Source: DATKPE01 sp035524335
Lineage (GTDB): Bacteria; Bacteroidota; Ignavibacteria; UBA10030; SZUA-254
Assembly (NCBI GenBank): GCA_035524335.1
Contig: DATKPE010000028.1
Location: forward strand, 30,000 to 93,999
Direction: 5' to 3'
Length of the DNA: 64,000 nucleotides
In this document: in pieces, positions 1 to 8,177 of the stretch
Numbering within the stretch: position 1 is the stretch's first letter
Layout: the number at the start of each line of letters is the position of its first letter
The notes under the pieces: generated by a model
The model's database searches: none
The model's input: only the letters and a program-made list of their open reading frames with translations
Told to the model about the DNA's origin: nothing
Made by a program: the position numbers and the translations under genes

Positions 1-259
1 AGATAAACTGCGTCGCGAAGAGCTGGTTGGTAAGTCCGGCGGCGTTCTGATTGACCTGCCAGGTGGATCCGCCGTCGGTCGACCGGATGATCGTGCCGAC
101 GTCTCCGACGGCGATCAGGGTATCGGTGTTCACCGCCCAGATCCCGTTCAGTATGTTCCCCTGGGGAAGGGGGTTCGCCCACTGCCATGGTGAGTTCTGA
201 GCCGACAGCGCTCCTGCCAGCATCAGGACAAGAACAAAAAGAGCGGAACCTTTCTTCAT
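1..259 (-). CDS. Secreted Ycf48/BNR-type beta-propeller protein, N-terminal part
   Basis: The ATG at 257-259 (minus strand) opens a frame that runs off the left edge, giving 86 visible residues. A good ribosome binding site (AAAGGGG) lies about 8 bases upstream. Residues 1-20 form a Sec signal peptide ending in LSA before QNSP. The mature part has WQWANPLPQGN and then VGTIIRSTDGGSTW, the typical start of Ycf48/sortilin-like propeller proteins that sense 'time after event' style repeats. In this genome such proteins usually end in a type IX sorting domain, but the C-terminus is outside the window. Function beyond a secreted propeller is unknown. A perfect TATAAT lies at 363-368 on this strand, but I find no good -35 for it. 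Confidence 0.75.
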   Translation of the reverse strand, partial: MKKGSALFVLVLMLAGALSAQNSPWQWANPLPQGNILNGIWAVNTDTLIAVGDVGTIIRSTDGGSTWQVNQNAAGLTNQLFATQFI

Positions 260-579
260 CTCTACCCCTTTGTGTTGAGAGACTGTAAGAACAGAGGTGC
301 CCTGATCGGAGGATATCCGGCCGCGGGATATCAGATCCGGTGCGCCATTGATGAAGCATGAGATTATACTGCGAACCGCACGAGCGGATGTTCGATTTCG
401 CCTGGTATAATATAGAGAATGGGAGGTAGATTCACAAGGTGTGCCAGCCGATTTACGCATGAAAAATGTCCATCGGCCGTATCAAAAAAGGGAACTCTTC
501 TCCGTAATGCCCCCCTTTGTGATGCAGGCCGCATCGGATGAGTCTTGACAGACCGGGTCGGTTTTCGTATCATTGCGGA
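260..579. other. Divergent intergenic region, no gene seen
   Basis: This 320-base gap separates the leftward propeller gene from the rightward hydrolase. It holds a TATAAT at 363-368 on the minus strand and another at 406-411 on the plus strand, each without a convincing -35 element at the right distance. The open frame that covers part of it has no recognisable protein signature. Confidence 0.5.
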
Positions 580-1449
580 ATGAAAGCGAGTTCTGCACCG
601 CCTCCCGAGCCCTTTCCCGCCGGGCGCGGGGACGGGGAAATGCTCGACGCTGTGCTGCATCGCCCCGCGATCCGCACAGGGCTTCCCCTTATCGTTGTGT
701 GTCACAGCTTCATGGCATTCAAGGACTGGGGATTTTTCCCCGTCATTGCCGGCCGCTTTGCCCGGCTCGGATATACCGTCCTGTTGTTCGATTTTTCCCG
801 CAACGGCGTTGCACGGGGAGGGAACAGGATTACCGATTTCGGCAGGTTTGCGGAGAACACGTTTTCACGTGAACTGGAGGATCTTACAAGTATCCTCGAT
901 GCGGTGGAAAAATCCCCCACCGGAGATGCCGGGATCGGCGGACTGCCGGTTCTGCTCCTCGGCCATTCCCGCGGCGGCGGTATCGCCATCGTCCAGACCT
1001 CGAGGGATACACGCGTCCGCGGTCTGGTGACCTGGTCGTCGATTGCCGCGTTCGACCGCTGGACGGATCATCAGAAACGGATCTGGAAGGAGCGCGGTTA
1101 TCTGCCGCTTGCGAAAGAGACGTCCGCCAGCCCCCTCCGGCTCGGAGAGGCTCTGCTGGCCGACCTGGAAAATCACCGGCAGGAACTGGATATCCTGACG
1201 GCGGCGGGCCGCATTACGGTTCCCTGGCTCATCGTCCACGGCAAAGCGGATGTCACCGTTCCGTACGGTGAGGCGGTCACGCTCTCGAACGCGGCGCGGC
1301 CGTCGACCACGACGCTCATCGGACTCGATGCTGTCGGCCATCTGTACAATGCCGCATCGGCCGCCGAGGACGGCTATCGAACACTTGATTCTCTCGTAAA
1401 AATTACCGATGTTTGGCTTCATCACTCATTTCGCACGGAGACTGCATGA
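580..1449 (+). CDS. Alpha/beta hydrolase (dienelactone-hydrolase-like)
   Basis: The protein is 289 residues from the ATG at 580; an in-frame start at 538 would add 14 residues that look like non-coding leader, so I prefer 580. The alpha/beta hydrolase fold is shown by the nucleophile elbow GHSRGGG, an acid loop in GKADVTVPYGEA and a late histidine in VGHLYN, which together supply Ser-Asp-His. The early segment VVCHSFMAFKDWGFFP fits the oxyanion-hole region. There is no signal peptide, so it should be cytoplasmic. The substrate cannot be told from sequence; esterase or acyl-peptidase-like activity is typical. It overlaps bioY by four bases (ATGA), so the two are probably co-transcribed. Confidence 0.8.
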   Translation: MKASSAPPPEPFPAGRGDGEMLDAVLHRPAIRTGLPLIVVCHSFMAFKDWGFFPVIAGRFARLGYTVLLFDFSRNGVARGGNRITDFGRFAENTFSRELEDLTSILDAVEKSPTGDAGIGGLPVLLLGHSRGGGIAIVQTSRDTRVRGLVTWSSIAAFDRWTDHQKRIWKERGYLPLAKETSASPLRLGEALLADLENHRQELDILTAAGRITVPWLIVHGKADVTVPYGEAVTLSNAARPSTTTLIGLDAVGHLYNAASAAEDGYRTLDSLVKITDVWLHHSFRTETA

Positions 1450-2015
1450 AGATGTCGGGATCGCTTGCCACCCTGGAGGAGAGCAGAACTGCTGGATTCA
1501 GCGCTGCCGCACAGATTGTTCTCTTTGCCGCCCTCACGGCGGTCGGAGCCCAGATTGAAATTCCGCACGTCCCCGTGCCGTTCACCCTTCAAACCTTCTT
1601 TGTCCTTCTGGCGGGTGCAATTCTCGGTCCCCGGCGGGGAGCCGCAAGTCAGGTTCTCTACCTGCTGTGCGGAGCTTCGGGTCTTCCTGTTTTCTCCGGT
1701 TTTAGCGGCGGTCTGCTCCGGCTGATCGGTCCGACCGGCGGATATCTCCTTGCCTTCCCGTTTGCCGCCTATCTCGGCGGGTTCCTCTTCAGGGAAACAG
1801 TATCCTTCCTCCGGGCGGTTGTGGCGATGGGTGCCGGCGCCCTGCTCATCTTCATCGTCGGAACCGTTCAGCTCGATCTCCTCTACTATCACCAGATGCA
1901 GCAGGCGATCGTGAACGGATTTCTTCTGTTTTCCTGGTGGGATGCCGTGAAGATCTTCGCGGCGGCCGGCATCGGCACGTCGGTTGCGCGGTACCGCGGC
2001 GCAAAACCCCGCTGA
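1446..2015 (+). CDS. bioY: Biotin transporter BioY
   Basis: The 189-residue integral membrane protein has the BioY signatures IEIPHVPVPFTLQTF near the first helix and PTGGYLLAFPFAAYLGG later, with about six hydrophobic segments. BioY is the substrate-binding S component for biotin uptake, alone or with an ECF energy module. The ATG at 1446 overlaps the hydrolase stop and has GGAG six bases upstream; the longer frame start at 1413 would lie inside the hydrolase. No ECF ATPase or T component is in the window. The gene converges on the exonuclease gene ending at 2038. Confidence 0.9.
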   Translation: MKMSGSLATLEESRTAGFSAAAQIVLFAALTAVGAQIEIPHVPVPFTLQTFFVLLAGAILGPRRGAASQVLYLLCGASGLPVFSGFSGGLLRLIGPTGGYLLAFPFAAYLGGFLFRETVSFLRAVVAMGAGALLIFIVGTVQLDLLYYHQMQQAIVNGFLLFSWWDAVKIFAAAGIGTSVARYRGAKPR

Positions 2016-2037
2016 GCGGGAATATCCCCCGGGGGGA

Positions 2038-2895
2038 TTATTCTGAAACGCGGGGGAGAGTGTGGATCAGCCGCAGATCCAGAATCCTGTCGAGCCTGAA
2101 CGTCCTTTCTTCCCTGGCGGTGTGACAGAATCCGACGACCATCGTATCCGCAGAAACGTTTCCCGCGGCTGTTGAACATCCGATCGGTGTGATCACACGA
2201 CTGCTGATGCCGTTGGCTGACGGGGAGAGATATTTTATCCAGAGATTATTTCCATTGCGCAGTGCGGTGTCGATGAGCGCGCGGCGTTTCGCGCAGAGGA
2301 GGGTGATCAGATCGGGACGGAGCACATCGGCGAACTGTTCCACGCCATGCGATCTGAGCATGGAGGTGAAGAGGGTGAACAAAGTCGCTGTCATGGTGGC
2401 ATCCTCGAGAGCACGGTGTTTCACCGGAAATGCGAGCCCGACGATTCCGGCGACGAACTCTTGGGGGTATTTCCGGAGACCGGGCAATAATTTGCGGGCC
2501 AGGGCCAGCGTATCGACCATCCTGTGGTTTTCCCATTGCCGGCCCGCGAGGAGGAATTCATTCCGCAGAAACGAGAGGTCGAACTCGGCGTTGTAGCCGA
2601 CGATCACCGATCCGCGAAGAAGCGGAAGGAGTGAGGGCAGTGCGTCCGCAAACCGGGGTGCCCGGGAGACCATGGCATCGGTGATATGATTCACTGCGCT
2701 TGCGGCGGGAGCGATCGGCCTGCCCGGGTTGATGAGCGTTCCGAACGAGTCGCGGATTTCCCCGCCCCTGATTTTAACGGCACCGATTTCGCATATCCGG
2801 TCCCCCCGTGCCGCCGAAAGTCCCGTGGTTTCCACATCGACCACAAGGAAGTCGACCTCGTGCAGGAGGGAATTGGCGTCGGCGGGCCTGTTCAT
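2038..2895 (-). CDS. DnaQ-like 3'-5' exonuclease with WYL-like C-terminal domain
   Basis: The 285-residue protein begins with a DEDDh exonuclease domain: DVETTG supplies Asp20 and Glu22, NAEFDLSFL supplies Asp106, and KHRALEDA supplies His160 and Asp165. This is the fold of the DNA polymerase III epsilon subunit. Residues from about 205 on look like a WYL domain: ALRNGNNLWIKYLSP, an R-x-I-x-P segment, and ERTFRLDRILDLRL at the end. WYL domains usually sense ligands or nucleic acid in regulators and defence proteins. The gene is last in the recA-recX run, 19 bases after the preceding exonuclease. A role in repair or DNA-damage response is an inference from position. Confidence 0.82.
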   Translation of the reverse strand: MNRPADANSLLHEVDFLVVDVETTGLSAARGDRICEIGAVKIRGGEIRDSFGTLINPGRPIAPAASAVNHITDAMVSRAPRFADALPSLLPLLRGSVIVGYNAEFDLSFLRNEFLLAGRQWENHRMVDTLALARKLLPGLRKYPQEFVAGIVGLAFPVKHRALEDATMTATLFTLFTSMLRSHGVEQFADVLRPDLITLLCAKRRALIDTALRNGNNLWIKYLSPSANGISSRVITPIGCSTAAGNVSADTMVVGFCHTAREERTFRLDRILDLRLIHTLPRVSE

Positions 2896-2914
2896 CGGAT
2901 CGGTCCTGCCTCGT

Positions 2915-3586
2915 TCATCTGATGTTCAGAAGGTTTTGCCATCGTCTGAAGAGCTCGGCGGTCGCAATGACGTCGCCGAGGCAGTACCGCGCGATGTCTG
3001 CGTACCTCCCTGCCCGGAAAAGCGGATCCACATCCAACCCGCTCACTCCTTCGCTCTTCGGACTCCTGATGCCGAATGACTTGCAGTAAAAATCGAGGTT
3101 GAATCTCTTCGTCGCCCCGTAAAACGTGAGCTGTTCGAGGAGATCGCAGTGAACGGCAGAGTCGTATCTGTACGGGACGAGATTTCTTGTCGGTCGTATG
3201 TCGAGCATCGCGGAGCGGATCATCAGGAACGGACAGTCGAATCCTCTCCCGTTGAACGTGATGAACTGGTCATACTTCTGGATCGCACTCCAGAAATGGC
3301 GGAGAATGTCGGTTTCGGTGCCGGAGATGAACTCCACCTTGTCGTCGTCGGAGAAGAAATGATCTGCTTCCGGTGACTGAAAAAAGACTCTTCCCCCCAT
3401 GGTTTCGGGATTGATCATGGCAATTGCCACGACCTGGGCGGTGAGGGGTGAGAGGGCGAGTTTCTGAAGTTCCGCTTCCCGTTTCTCGTCGGTGTCGGCG
3501 AATTTCAGGATGTATTCGCGCTGAACCTCGTCGAACGCTTCGATCGGCAGACCGATCGTTTCAATATCGAATATCACGGATCCCAT
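2915..3586 (-). CDS. Predicted 3'-5' exonuclease, PolB-exonuclease-like
   Basis: The 223-residue protein matches the DNA_pol_B_exo2 family: FDIETIG gives the first two metal-binding acids (Asp7, Glu9), ITFNGRGFDCPFL gives the second motif, and YCLGDVIATAELF gives the DEDDy-type Tyr/Asp motif. The family is related to the proofreading domain of B-family polymerases but has no polymerase domain. It follows recX with one base between, so it is translated from the same message. A role in trimming DNA ends during repair is plausible but not shown. Confidence 0.82.
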   Translation of the reverse strand: MGSVIFDIETIGLPIEAFDEVQREYILKFADTDEKREAELQKLALSPLTAQVVAIAMINPETMGGRVFFQSPEADHFFSDDDKVEFISGTETDILRHFWSAIQKYDQFITFNGRGFDCPFLMIRSAMLDIRPTRNLVPYRYDSAVHCDLLEQLTFYGATKRFNLDFYCKSFGIRSPKSEGVSGLDVDPLFRAGRYADIARYCLGDVIATAELFRRWQNLLNIR

Positions 3587-3587
3587 A

Positions 3588-4247
3588 TTATTCCTCCCCC
3601 GGCGAGGCGTCAGTCTCGCCGAACATCGATTTCAGTACTTTTGTGATGATGCTCCATTCGAAGCCGCGGCGGAGAAGATATCTGCCGACCGCCTGCCCGC
3701 GGAGGGCAGGGATCCGCGCGGTACGGGCGCGGGGCGATTTGCGGAGATACGCCTGCGCGGTGCGGACCGCACGCGCCATCTGTTCCTCATCCGGGATCCG
3801 GGCCAGCTGTCGGTCGATGATGGATGCCGCCACACCTCTCATCCGGAGTTCCCGCCGGAGAAGAACCGGGCCTGCCGCGCCGCGAAGTGCGCGGTCGTGG
3901 CAGAACGCCTCTGCAAACCGGGCGTCGTCCAGCAGTCCGGCCTCGTTCAACGACCGGACAACCGCATCAACGGTTTCCCGCGCATACTCCTTTTCACGGA
4001 GTCTGTCGCGTAGTTCTTTTTCGGAACGAAGACGGGAATGAAGAAGACGCATGGCCGAGAGGCGCGCGCGGTGGACCTCCTCGTCGTTCATGAGGTCCCG
4101 CTTCTGCTGATCCGTGAGACTGTCTCCCTGCCTGAGCGACCACCGGAGCAGGACGGCTTTATGAATGCCGAACGCAAACTCGCCGTCGATGTGGATGTTG
4201 AGCCGCTGAGTGCTGTTCTTCTGCCGCTCAATCCTGGTGATCACCAT
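3588..4247 (-). CDS. recX: Regulatory protein RecX
   Basis: The 219-residue protein is RecX, a three-helix-repeat protein that binds the RecA filament and limits its activity. Visible features are an N-terminal segment with INIHIDGEF-like sequence (LNIHIDGEFAFGIHKAVLL) and helical repeats such as LRSEKELRDRLREKEY and DDARFAEAFCHDRAL. It lies 22 bases after recA in the same direction, the usual recA-recX order. The GRGLP-like C-terminal part carries IPALRGQAVGRYLLRRGFEW, as in other RecX proteins. Length is at the long end for the family. Confidence 0.9.
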   Translation of the reverse strand: MVITRIERQKNSTQRLNIHIDGEFAFGIHKAVLLRWSLRQGDSLTDQQKRDLMNDEEVHRARLSAMRLLHSRLRSEKELRDRLREKEYARETVDAVVRSLNEAGLLDDARFAEAFCHDRALRGAAGPVLLRRELRMRGVAASIIDRQLARIPDEEQMARAVRTAQAYLRKSPRARTARIPALRGQAVGRYLLRRGFEWSIITKVLKSMFGETDASPGEE

Positions 4248-4269
4248 GAGCGTCGTACCGCACGAAAGA

Positions 4270-5358
4270 TCAGGCTTTGACCGGTTTCTTGACGGGCGTT
4301 TCCGGCTTCATCGTCCCGGCGTCCCCCTTTCCCTGTGCCGCCGGAGAAGGTTCTCCCGGGAGGCCGAGTTTCTTCCGGAGCTCCTGCTCGATCGTCCTCG
4401 CCAGCCGGTCGTTTTCCTGGAGGAATTTCTTGACGGCATCGCGTCCCTGACCAATCCGGTCGGGTCCGTAGGCGAACCAGGAGCCGCTCTTCGTGATGAT
4501 GTTCTGCTCCACCGCGGTATCGATCAGATCGCCGAGGTGCGAGATCCCCTCGTTGTAAAGAATGTCGAACTGCGCTTCGCGGAAGGGGGGAGCGACCTTG
4601 TTTTTGACAACCTTGACCTTACAGCGGTTGCCGACCATCGCCTGTCCGTCCTTGATCGCCTCGATGCGGCGGACGTCGAGACGGAGGGATGCGTAGAATT
4701 TCAGCGCATTCCCGCCCGTGGTGGTCTCAGGGTTCCCGAACATGATCCCGATTTTCTGCCTCAGCTGGTTGGTGAACATGACCGAGGTTTTGGACTTGCT
4801 GATGGCCGCGGTCAGTTTGCGGAGGGCCTGGGACATGAGGCGCGCCTGGACGCCCATGGTCGGGTCGCCCATCTCACCTTCGATCTCGGCCCGCGGCGTG
4901 AGTGCGGCGACGGAGTCGACGATGATGACATCGAGGGCGCCGCTCCGGACGAGTGTTTCGACGATCTCGAGCGCCTGTTCGCCGTACTCGGGTTGGGAGA
5001 GCATGAGATTGTTGACATCCACGCCGAGTTTTTTCGCATATCCGATGTCAAGGGCGTGTTCGGTGTCGATGAACGCGGCAATGCCGCGTTTTTTCTGTGC
5101 CTCGGCGATGACATGGAGGCAGATGGTCGTTTTTCCCGATGCCTCCGGACCGAAAATTTCGATGATCCGGCCGCGGGGTATGCCGCCGATGCCGGTGGCG
5201 GCGTCGAGGGAGATCGATCCGGTCGATATCGCCTCGATCGGTGCGATCGGCCCCTCGTCGAGCTTCATGATCGCTCCCCGGCCGTGCTGTTTTTCGATCT
5301 GTTCGATCGCTATGCGTAACGCCTGTAAACGGGACTCTCGTCCGTTGTCGTCTGCCAT
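4270..5358 (-). CDS. recA: Recombinase RecA
   Basis: The protein has 362 residues from the ATG at 5356-5358, which has a strong binding site (AAAGGGAG). A longer frame exists to 5535, but its extra 59 residues are not RecA-like. The Walker A motif GPEASGKT is at residues 70-77, LDVIIVDSVAAL is the Walker B strand, and VMFTNQLRQKIGIMFG is the L2-region signature. RecA forms filaments on single-stranded DNA, drives strand exchange and triggers the SOS response. An inverted repeat at 5388-5404 lies in the short gap upstream and could be an operator. A receiver-domain protein sits immediately before it. Confidence 0.97.
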   Translation of the reverse strand: MADDNGRESRLQALRIAIEQIEKQHGRGAIMKLDEGPIAPIEAISTGSISLDAATGIGGIPRGRIIEIFGPEASGKTTICLHVIAEAQKKRGIAAFIDTEHALDIGYAKKLGVDVNNLMLSQPEYGEQALEIVETLVRSGALDVIIVDSVAALTPRAEIEGEMGDPTMGVQARLMSQALRKLTAAISKSKTSVMFTNQLRQKIGIMFGNPETTTGGNALKFYASLRLDVRRIEAIKDGQAMVGNRCKVKVVKNKVAPPFREAQFDILYNEGISHLGDLIDTAVEQNIITKSGSWFAYGPDRIGQGRDAVKKFLQENDRLARTIEQELRKKLGLPGEPSPAAQGKGDAGTMKPETPVKKPVKA

Positions 5359-5387
5359 ACGTGCTCCCTTTCCAGAAAAGAGGTTGA

Positions 5388-5404
5388 ACAGTCGCGGAGA
5401 CTGT
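5388..5404. promoter_or_regulatory. Inverted repeat upstream of recA
   Basis: ACAGTC (5388-5393) and GACTGT (5399-5404) are perfect inverted arms around a five-base spacer, in the 49-base gap between the receiver gene stop and recA. It could be a repressor site or a small hairpin between the two genes. It does not match the classic CTGT-N8-ACAG LexA box in orientation. Confidence 0.4.
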
Positions 5405-5407
5405 GTC

Positions 5408-5812
5408 TTATGTTGTTTTGAACCGCAGGAGTAATTCGAGAAGGACTCTCTTGATCCCCTCAAGATCATACGGCTTCTCGATGTATCCGTCCGCTCCCAG
5501 TTTTTTTGCGGTGTGTTTTGCGTCGAAATCGTCAATGGAGGACATGAAGACGTACGGCACGGCGCGGTATTGGGGATTGCTCCGGATTTTTTCGAACAGG
5601 TCGAATCCGTTCATGAACGGCATCCGGACATCGCTCAGAATAAGATCGGGCTTCCGCCGGTGTATTTTCTGCAGAGCTTCCTCCCCGCTCGCCGCCGTCA
5701 TGATCTTCACCGATTTGTCGGTCACGGCAAGTTGTATCGCCTCCAGCCAGGCCGATTCATCGTCGATGAAGAGTATTGTCCTCCGGTGCTTCAGCGGTTT
5801 TCCCTGTACCAT
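5408..5812 (-). CDS. Single-domain response regulator (CheY-like receiver)
   Basis: The 134-residue protein is a lone receiver domain. Acidic residues Asp17 and Asp18, the phospho-acceptor Asp61 in LSDVRMP, Ser91 in VFMSSIDD and Lys113 in IEKPYD are all in place, so it should be phosphorylated. There is no output domain; such proteins act by binding a partner or passing phosphate on. No histidine kinase is in the window. It lies three bases after thpR and 49 bases before recA in one run of minus-strand genes, an unusual guest between cinA-thpR and recA. Confidence 0.9.
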   Translation of the reverse strand: MVQGKPLKHRRTILFIDDESAWLEAIQLAVTDKSVKIMTAASGEEALQKIHRRKPDLILSDVRMPFMNGFDLFEKIRSNPQYRAVPYVFMSSIDDFDAKHTAKKLGADGYIEKPYDLEGIKRVLLELLLRFKTT

Positions 5813-5815
5813 CGT

Positions 5816-6397
5816 TCAGGCGTCCGATTGTTGACGTAACTGGATTTCGTCGAGTCTCGTATACAGGGCCCCCTGAGGTCGCAGGACACTCTTCATCACG
5901 ACGATCGTATCGACCTGTATAATTCGTGGTTCAAAGGTAAGATTTTCCAGCTTCGGAGTCAAGTTGCCGGGGACAGAATCACTGTTCATCCGGCCGAGAG
6001 TCACGTGCGGATGAAAGGCCCGGTCTTCCGCGGGGAATCCCTTCGGCCCGAGCGCGTCGTCGAGTCCTGTTTTCAACCGGCCAAGCACCCCGTCACGGTC
6101 ACTGCACCCCGCCCAGATCACCCGGGGCCGCCGTGCGTTCGGAAATGCTCCGATTCCCTCGTATACCAGGGTGAATTTCGGATACCGACCGACGGTCGAT
6201 CGGATGATCGAGAGGACGTCGCCGAGATCTGCGCCCTCGACATCCCCGAGAAACTTCACCGTGCAGTGCATTTTATCGCCGGTCTCCCATCTGGCATCGA
6301 CCCCCGATTGTCGGAGGCTCGCGATCAGTCCGCCGAGCGCCGCCCGGATGTCCGCCGGCGTTTCGATGGCGATGAACGTTCTAACGGCCGGCGGCAT
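5816..6397 (-). CDS. thpR: RNA 2',3'-cyclic phosphodiesterase (LigT/ThpR family)
   Basis: The 193-residue protein has the two HxTx motifs of the 2H phosphoesterases: HCT at residues 44-46 (MHCTVKFLG) and HVT at 131-133 (HPHVTLGR). It opens with RTFIAIETP, typical of ThpR. The family opens 2',3'-cyclic phosphates on RNA ends and can ligate tRNA halves in reverse. I prefer the ATG at 6397 over a TTG nine bases upstream. It overlaps the end of cinA by 17 bases; cinA-thpR-recA clustering is known in other bacteria. Confidence 0.9.
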   Translation of the reverse strand: MPPAVRTFIAIETPADIRAALGGLIASLRQSGVDARWETGDKMHCTVKFLGDVEGADLGDVLSIIRSTVGRYPKFTLVYEGIGAFPNARRPRVIWAGCSDRDGVLGRLKTGLDDALGPKGFPAEDRAFHPHVTLGRMNSDSVPGNLTPKLENLTFEPRIIQVDTIVVMKSVLRPQGALYTRLDEIQLRQQSDA

Positions 6398-7640
6398 CGT
6401 CTGCAATTCCGAGGAGTTCCCGTCTCACCAGATCGAGCCCCGCCACCGCGGCACGTTCGTTGACCCGCTCCCTTCCGGTCCCGAAAGTATACCGCCGCGC
6501 ATAGGAACGCCTGCTGTCCGCATAACCGATCCAGACCAGCCCTTCCGGTTTTTCGGGCGTCCCGCCGGAGGGTCCCGCAATGCCGGTCGTCGACAGGCCA
6601 ATATCCGTGCCGGATCTCTCGCGGATTCCCGCGGCCATGGCTGTTGCGGCTTCTGCGCTGACGGCGCCGTGACTCGCGATGAGGGGAGCGGGCACTCCCA
6701 GCATTTCCGTCTTCGAACGGTTGCTGTATGCCACGACGGCCCGGTCAAAGTACGCGGAACTTCCCGGTATCCGGGTGATTTTGTGACCGATCAGACCGCC
6801 CGTGCACGATTCGGCAACCGCGATGGTCAGGCCGCGTTCCGCGAGAAGCCGGCCGACCGCCGCCTCGATCTCCTCCTCGTCGATGCCGTAAACGAAGTTC
6901 CCCGCCCGTTCCCGGATATGCCGTTCGATCCGTGAAATCTCGAGTTCCGCTCCGGCCCGTTCGGATCCCTTCATGGTGATGCGAAGCCGTACGCCTCCGG
7001 GAGAGGGGAGAAACGCGAGAGTGGCCTCGCCGAGGAAATCCCCGACCGGACCGAGCCGCGCGGCGAGCGCGGATTCCGCGATGCCGGTTGTGCGGAGCGT
7101 CCGGTGCAGGATGACACTGCCGGCGGACATTTCCCGGAGCATCGGGATGACGGAATTTTCCATCATGGCGGCCATTTCATACGGGACGCCGGGAAGGACG
7201 ATACAGATCTGTTTTCCCTCCTTCAGAAGAAGACCGGAGGCGGTTCCAAGCTCGTTGGGAATGATCTCCGCACCCGCAGGCACCAGGCACTGGGATTCGG
7301 CGGCCTCATTCCAGGGAAGGCCTCTGGCGGTGAGAAATTTCTCCACCTGCCGCCGCGCCGAGGGATCGGGACGGAGGGTGGTCTTGAAATATTCGCAGAG
7401 GGTCGCCACGGTGATGTCGTCGTGCGTCGGGCCGAGACCGCCGGTGACGATCGTGACGGGGTGGAGGGGGATCGATTCCCGCAGTGCGGCAAGGATCTCG
7501 CCGCGGCGGTCGCCGACGGTGAGATGGCGGACGGTGTCGACGCCGATACTGTTCAGCAGACGCGCGATGAACGCGGCATTGGTATTGATGACCTGCCCGA
7601 TGAGGAGTTCATCGCCGATGGTGACGAGTATCGATTTCAT
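6381..7640 (-). CDS. cinA: CinA-like protein (NMN deamidase / ADP-ribose pyrophosphatase)
   Basis: The 419-residue protein has the full two-domain CinA layout. The N-terminal MoaB/COG1058 domain shows ILVTIGDELLIGQVINTN and TGGLGPTHDDIT. The C-terminal CinA domain (from about residue 260) shows AVAESCTGGLIGHKIT, AVVAYSNRSKTEMLGV and STTGIAGPSGGTPEKP. CinA proteins recycle pyridine nucleotides by deamidating nicotinamide mononucleotide, and often neighbour recA and competence genes. The gene is preceded by pgpA with a 33-base gap. Confidence 0.93.
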   Translation of the reverse strand: MKSILVTIGDELLIGQVINTNAAFIARLLNSIGVDTVRHLTVGDRRGEILAALRESIPLHPVTIVTGGLGPTHDDITVATLCEYFKTTLRPDPSARRQVEKFLTARGLPWNEAAESQCLVPAGAEIIPNELGTASGLLLKEGKQICIVLPGVPYEMAAMMENSVIPMLREMSAGSVILHRTLRTTGIAESALAARLGPVGDFLGEATLAFLPSPGGVRLRITMKGSERAGAELEISRIERHIRERAGNFVYGIDEEEIEAAVGRLLAERGLTIAVAESCTGGLIGHKITRIPGSSAYFDRAVVAYSNRSKTEMLGVPAPLIASHGAVSAEAATAMAAGIRERSGTDIGLSTTGIAGPSGGTPEKPEGLVWIGYADSRRSYARRYTFGTGRERVNERAAVAGLDLVRRELLGIADDAAGR

Positions 7641-7673
7641 GATTGGTCCGTTTCTCCCGGTTCGGGATTCCCG

Positions 7674-8177
7674 TCAGAGGGAGAAAACCGAGGGAAAGAG
7701 GAAGCCCGCGGCCCTGAGGAGGAGGTTGGCATAAATTGCCGCGAAGACGTCGTCGAGCATGATGCCGACGCCACCGCCCAGCCGCTCCGCCTGGCGCGCC
7801 GGCGGGGGTTTCACGATATCGAACAGCCGGAAAAGAAAAAATGCCGCGATAGCCGCGATGATCGATTTGCGGATGAAAAGGAGGGAGATCCACATCCCGG
7901 CGATCTCGTCAATCACGACGATCGACGGATCCTCGCCATACGCGCGTTCCATTTTCCGGGACGTCAGTACGCCCAGGATCAGCACCGCAATGGTGAGCGG
8001 CAGGAGGACGCGGGTATCGGACGCTCCCGGTATGAAATAGATCAGAAGGCCGACGAGACTTCCGGCCGTTCCCGATGCCACGGGGGAATAGCCGGAGAAG
8101 AAGCCGGTCGCGATGAACCGGGTGAGCCATCCGGGGACGGGCTCAGGGGTATTTTGACGGGCGGGTGAGGCGGTCAT
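7674..8177 (-). CDS. pgpA: Phosphatidylglycerophosphatase A
   Basis: The 167-residue membrane protein has the PgpA family features: FFSGYSPVASGTAGSL near the start, IVVIDEIAGMW in the middle and RLFDIVKPPPAR before the last helices. It removes the phosphate from phosphatidylglycerophosphate to make phosphatidylglycerol. It lies directly after pgsA, which makes its substrate. A GTG nine bases upstream (8186) is an alternative start; either start overlaps the pgsA end by about 35-44 bases, so translation is likely coupled. Confidence 0.92.
   Translation of the reverse strand: MTASPARQNTPEPVPGWLTRFIATGFFSGYSPVASGTAGSLVGLLIYFIPGASDTRVLLPLTIAVLILGVLTSRKMERAYGEDPSIVVIDEIAGMWISLLFIRKSIIAAIAAFFLFRLFDIVKPPPARQAERLGGGVGIMLDDVFAAIYANLLLRAAGFLFPSVFSL

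Noticed and set aside
364..705. Minus-strand open frame near the hydrolase start
   Set aside because: Its sequence is basic and low in order, and it overlaps the hydrolase gene; no motif or binding site supports it.
2021..2040. Bidirectional terminator between bioY and the exonuclease gene
   Set aside because: TCCCCC next to GGGGGA is self-complementary but has no room for a loop and no T-tract; a real stem would be only about four pairs.
4210..5319. 369-residue plus-strand frame opposite recA
   Set aside because: It is the antisense shadow of recA; GC-rich codons leave few stops on the other strand.
5388..5404. Standard LexA box before recA
   Set aside because: The arms are ACAGTC and GACTGT with a five-base gap, which does not fit CTGT-N8-ACAG or GAAC-N4-GTTC.
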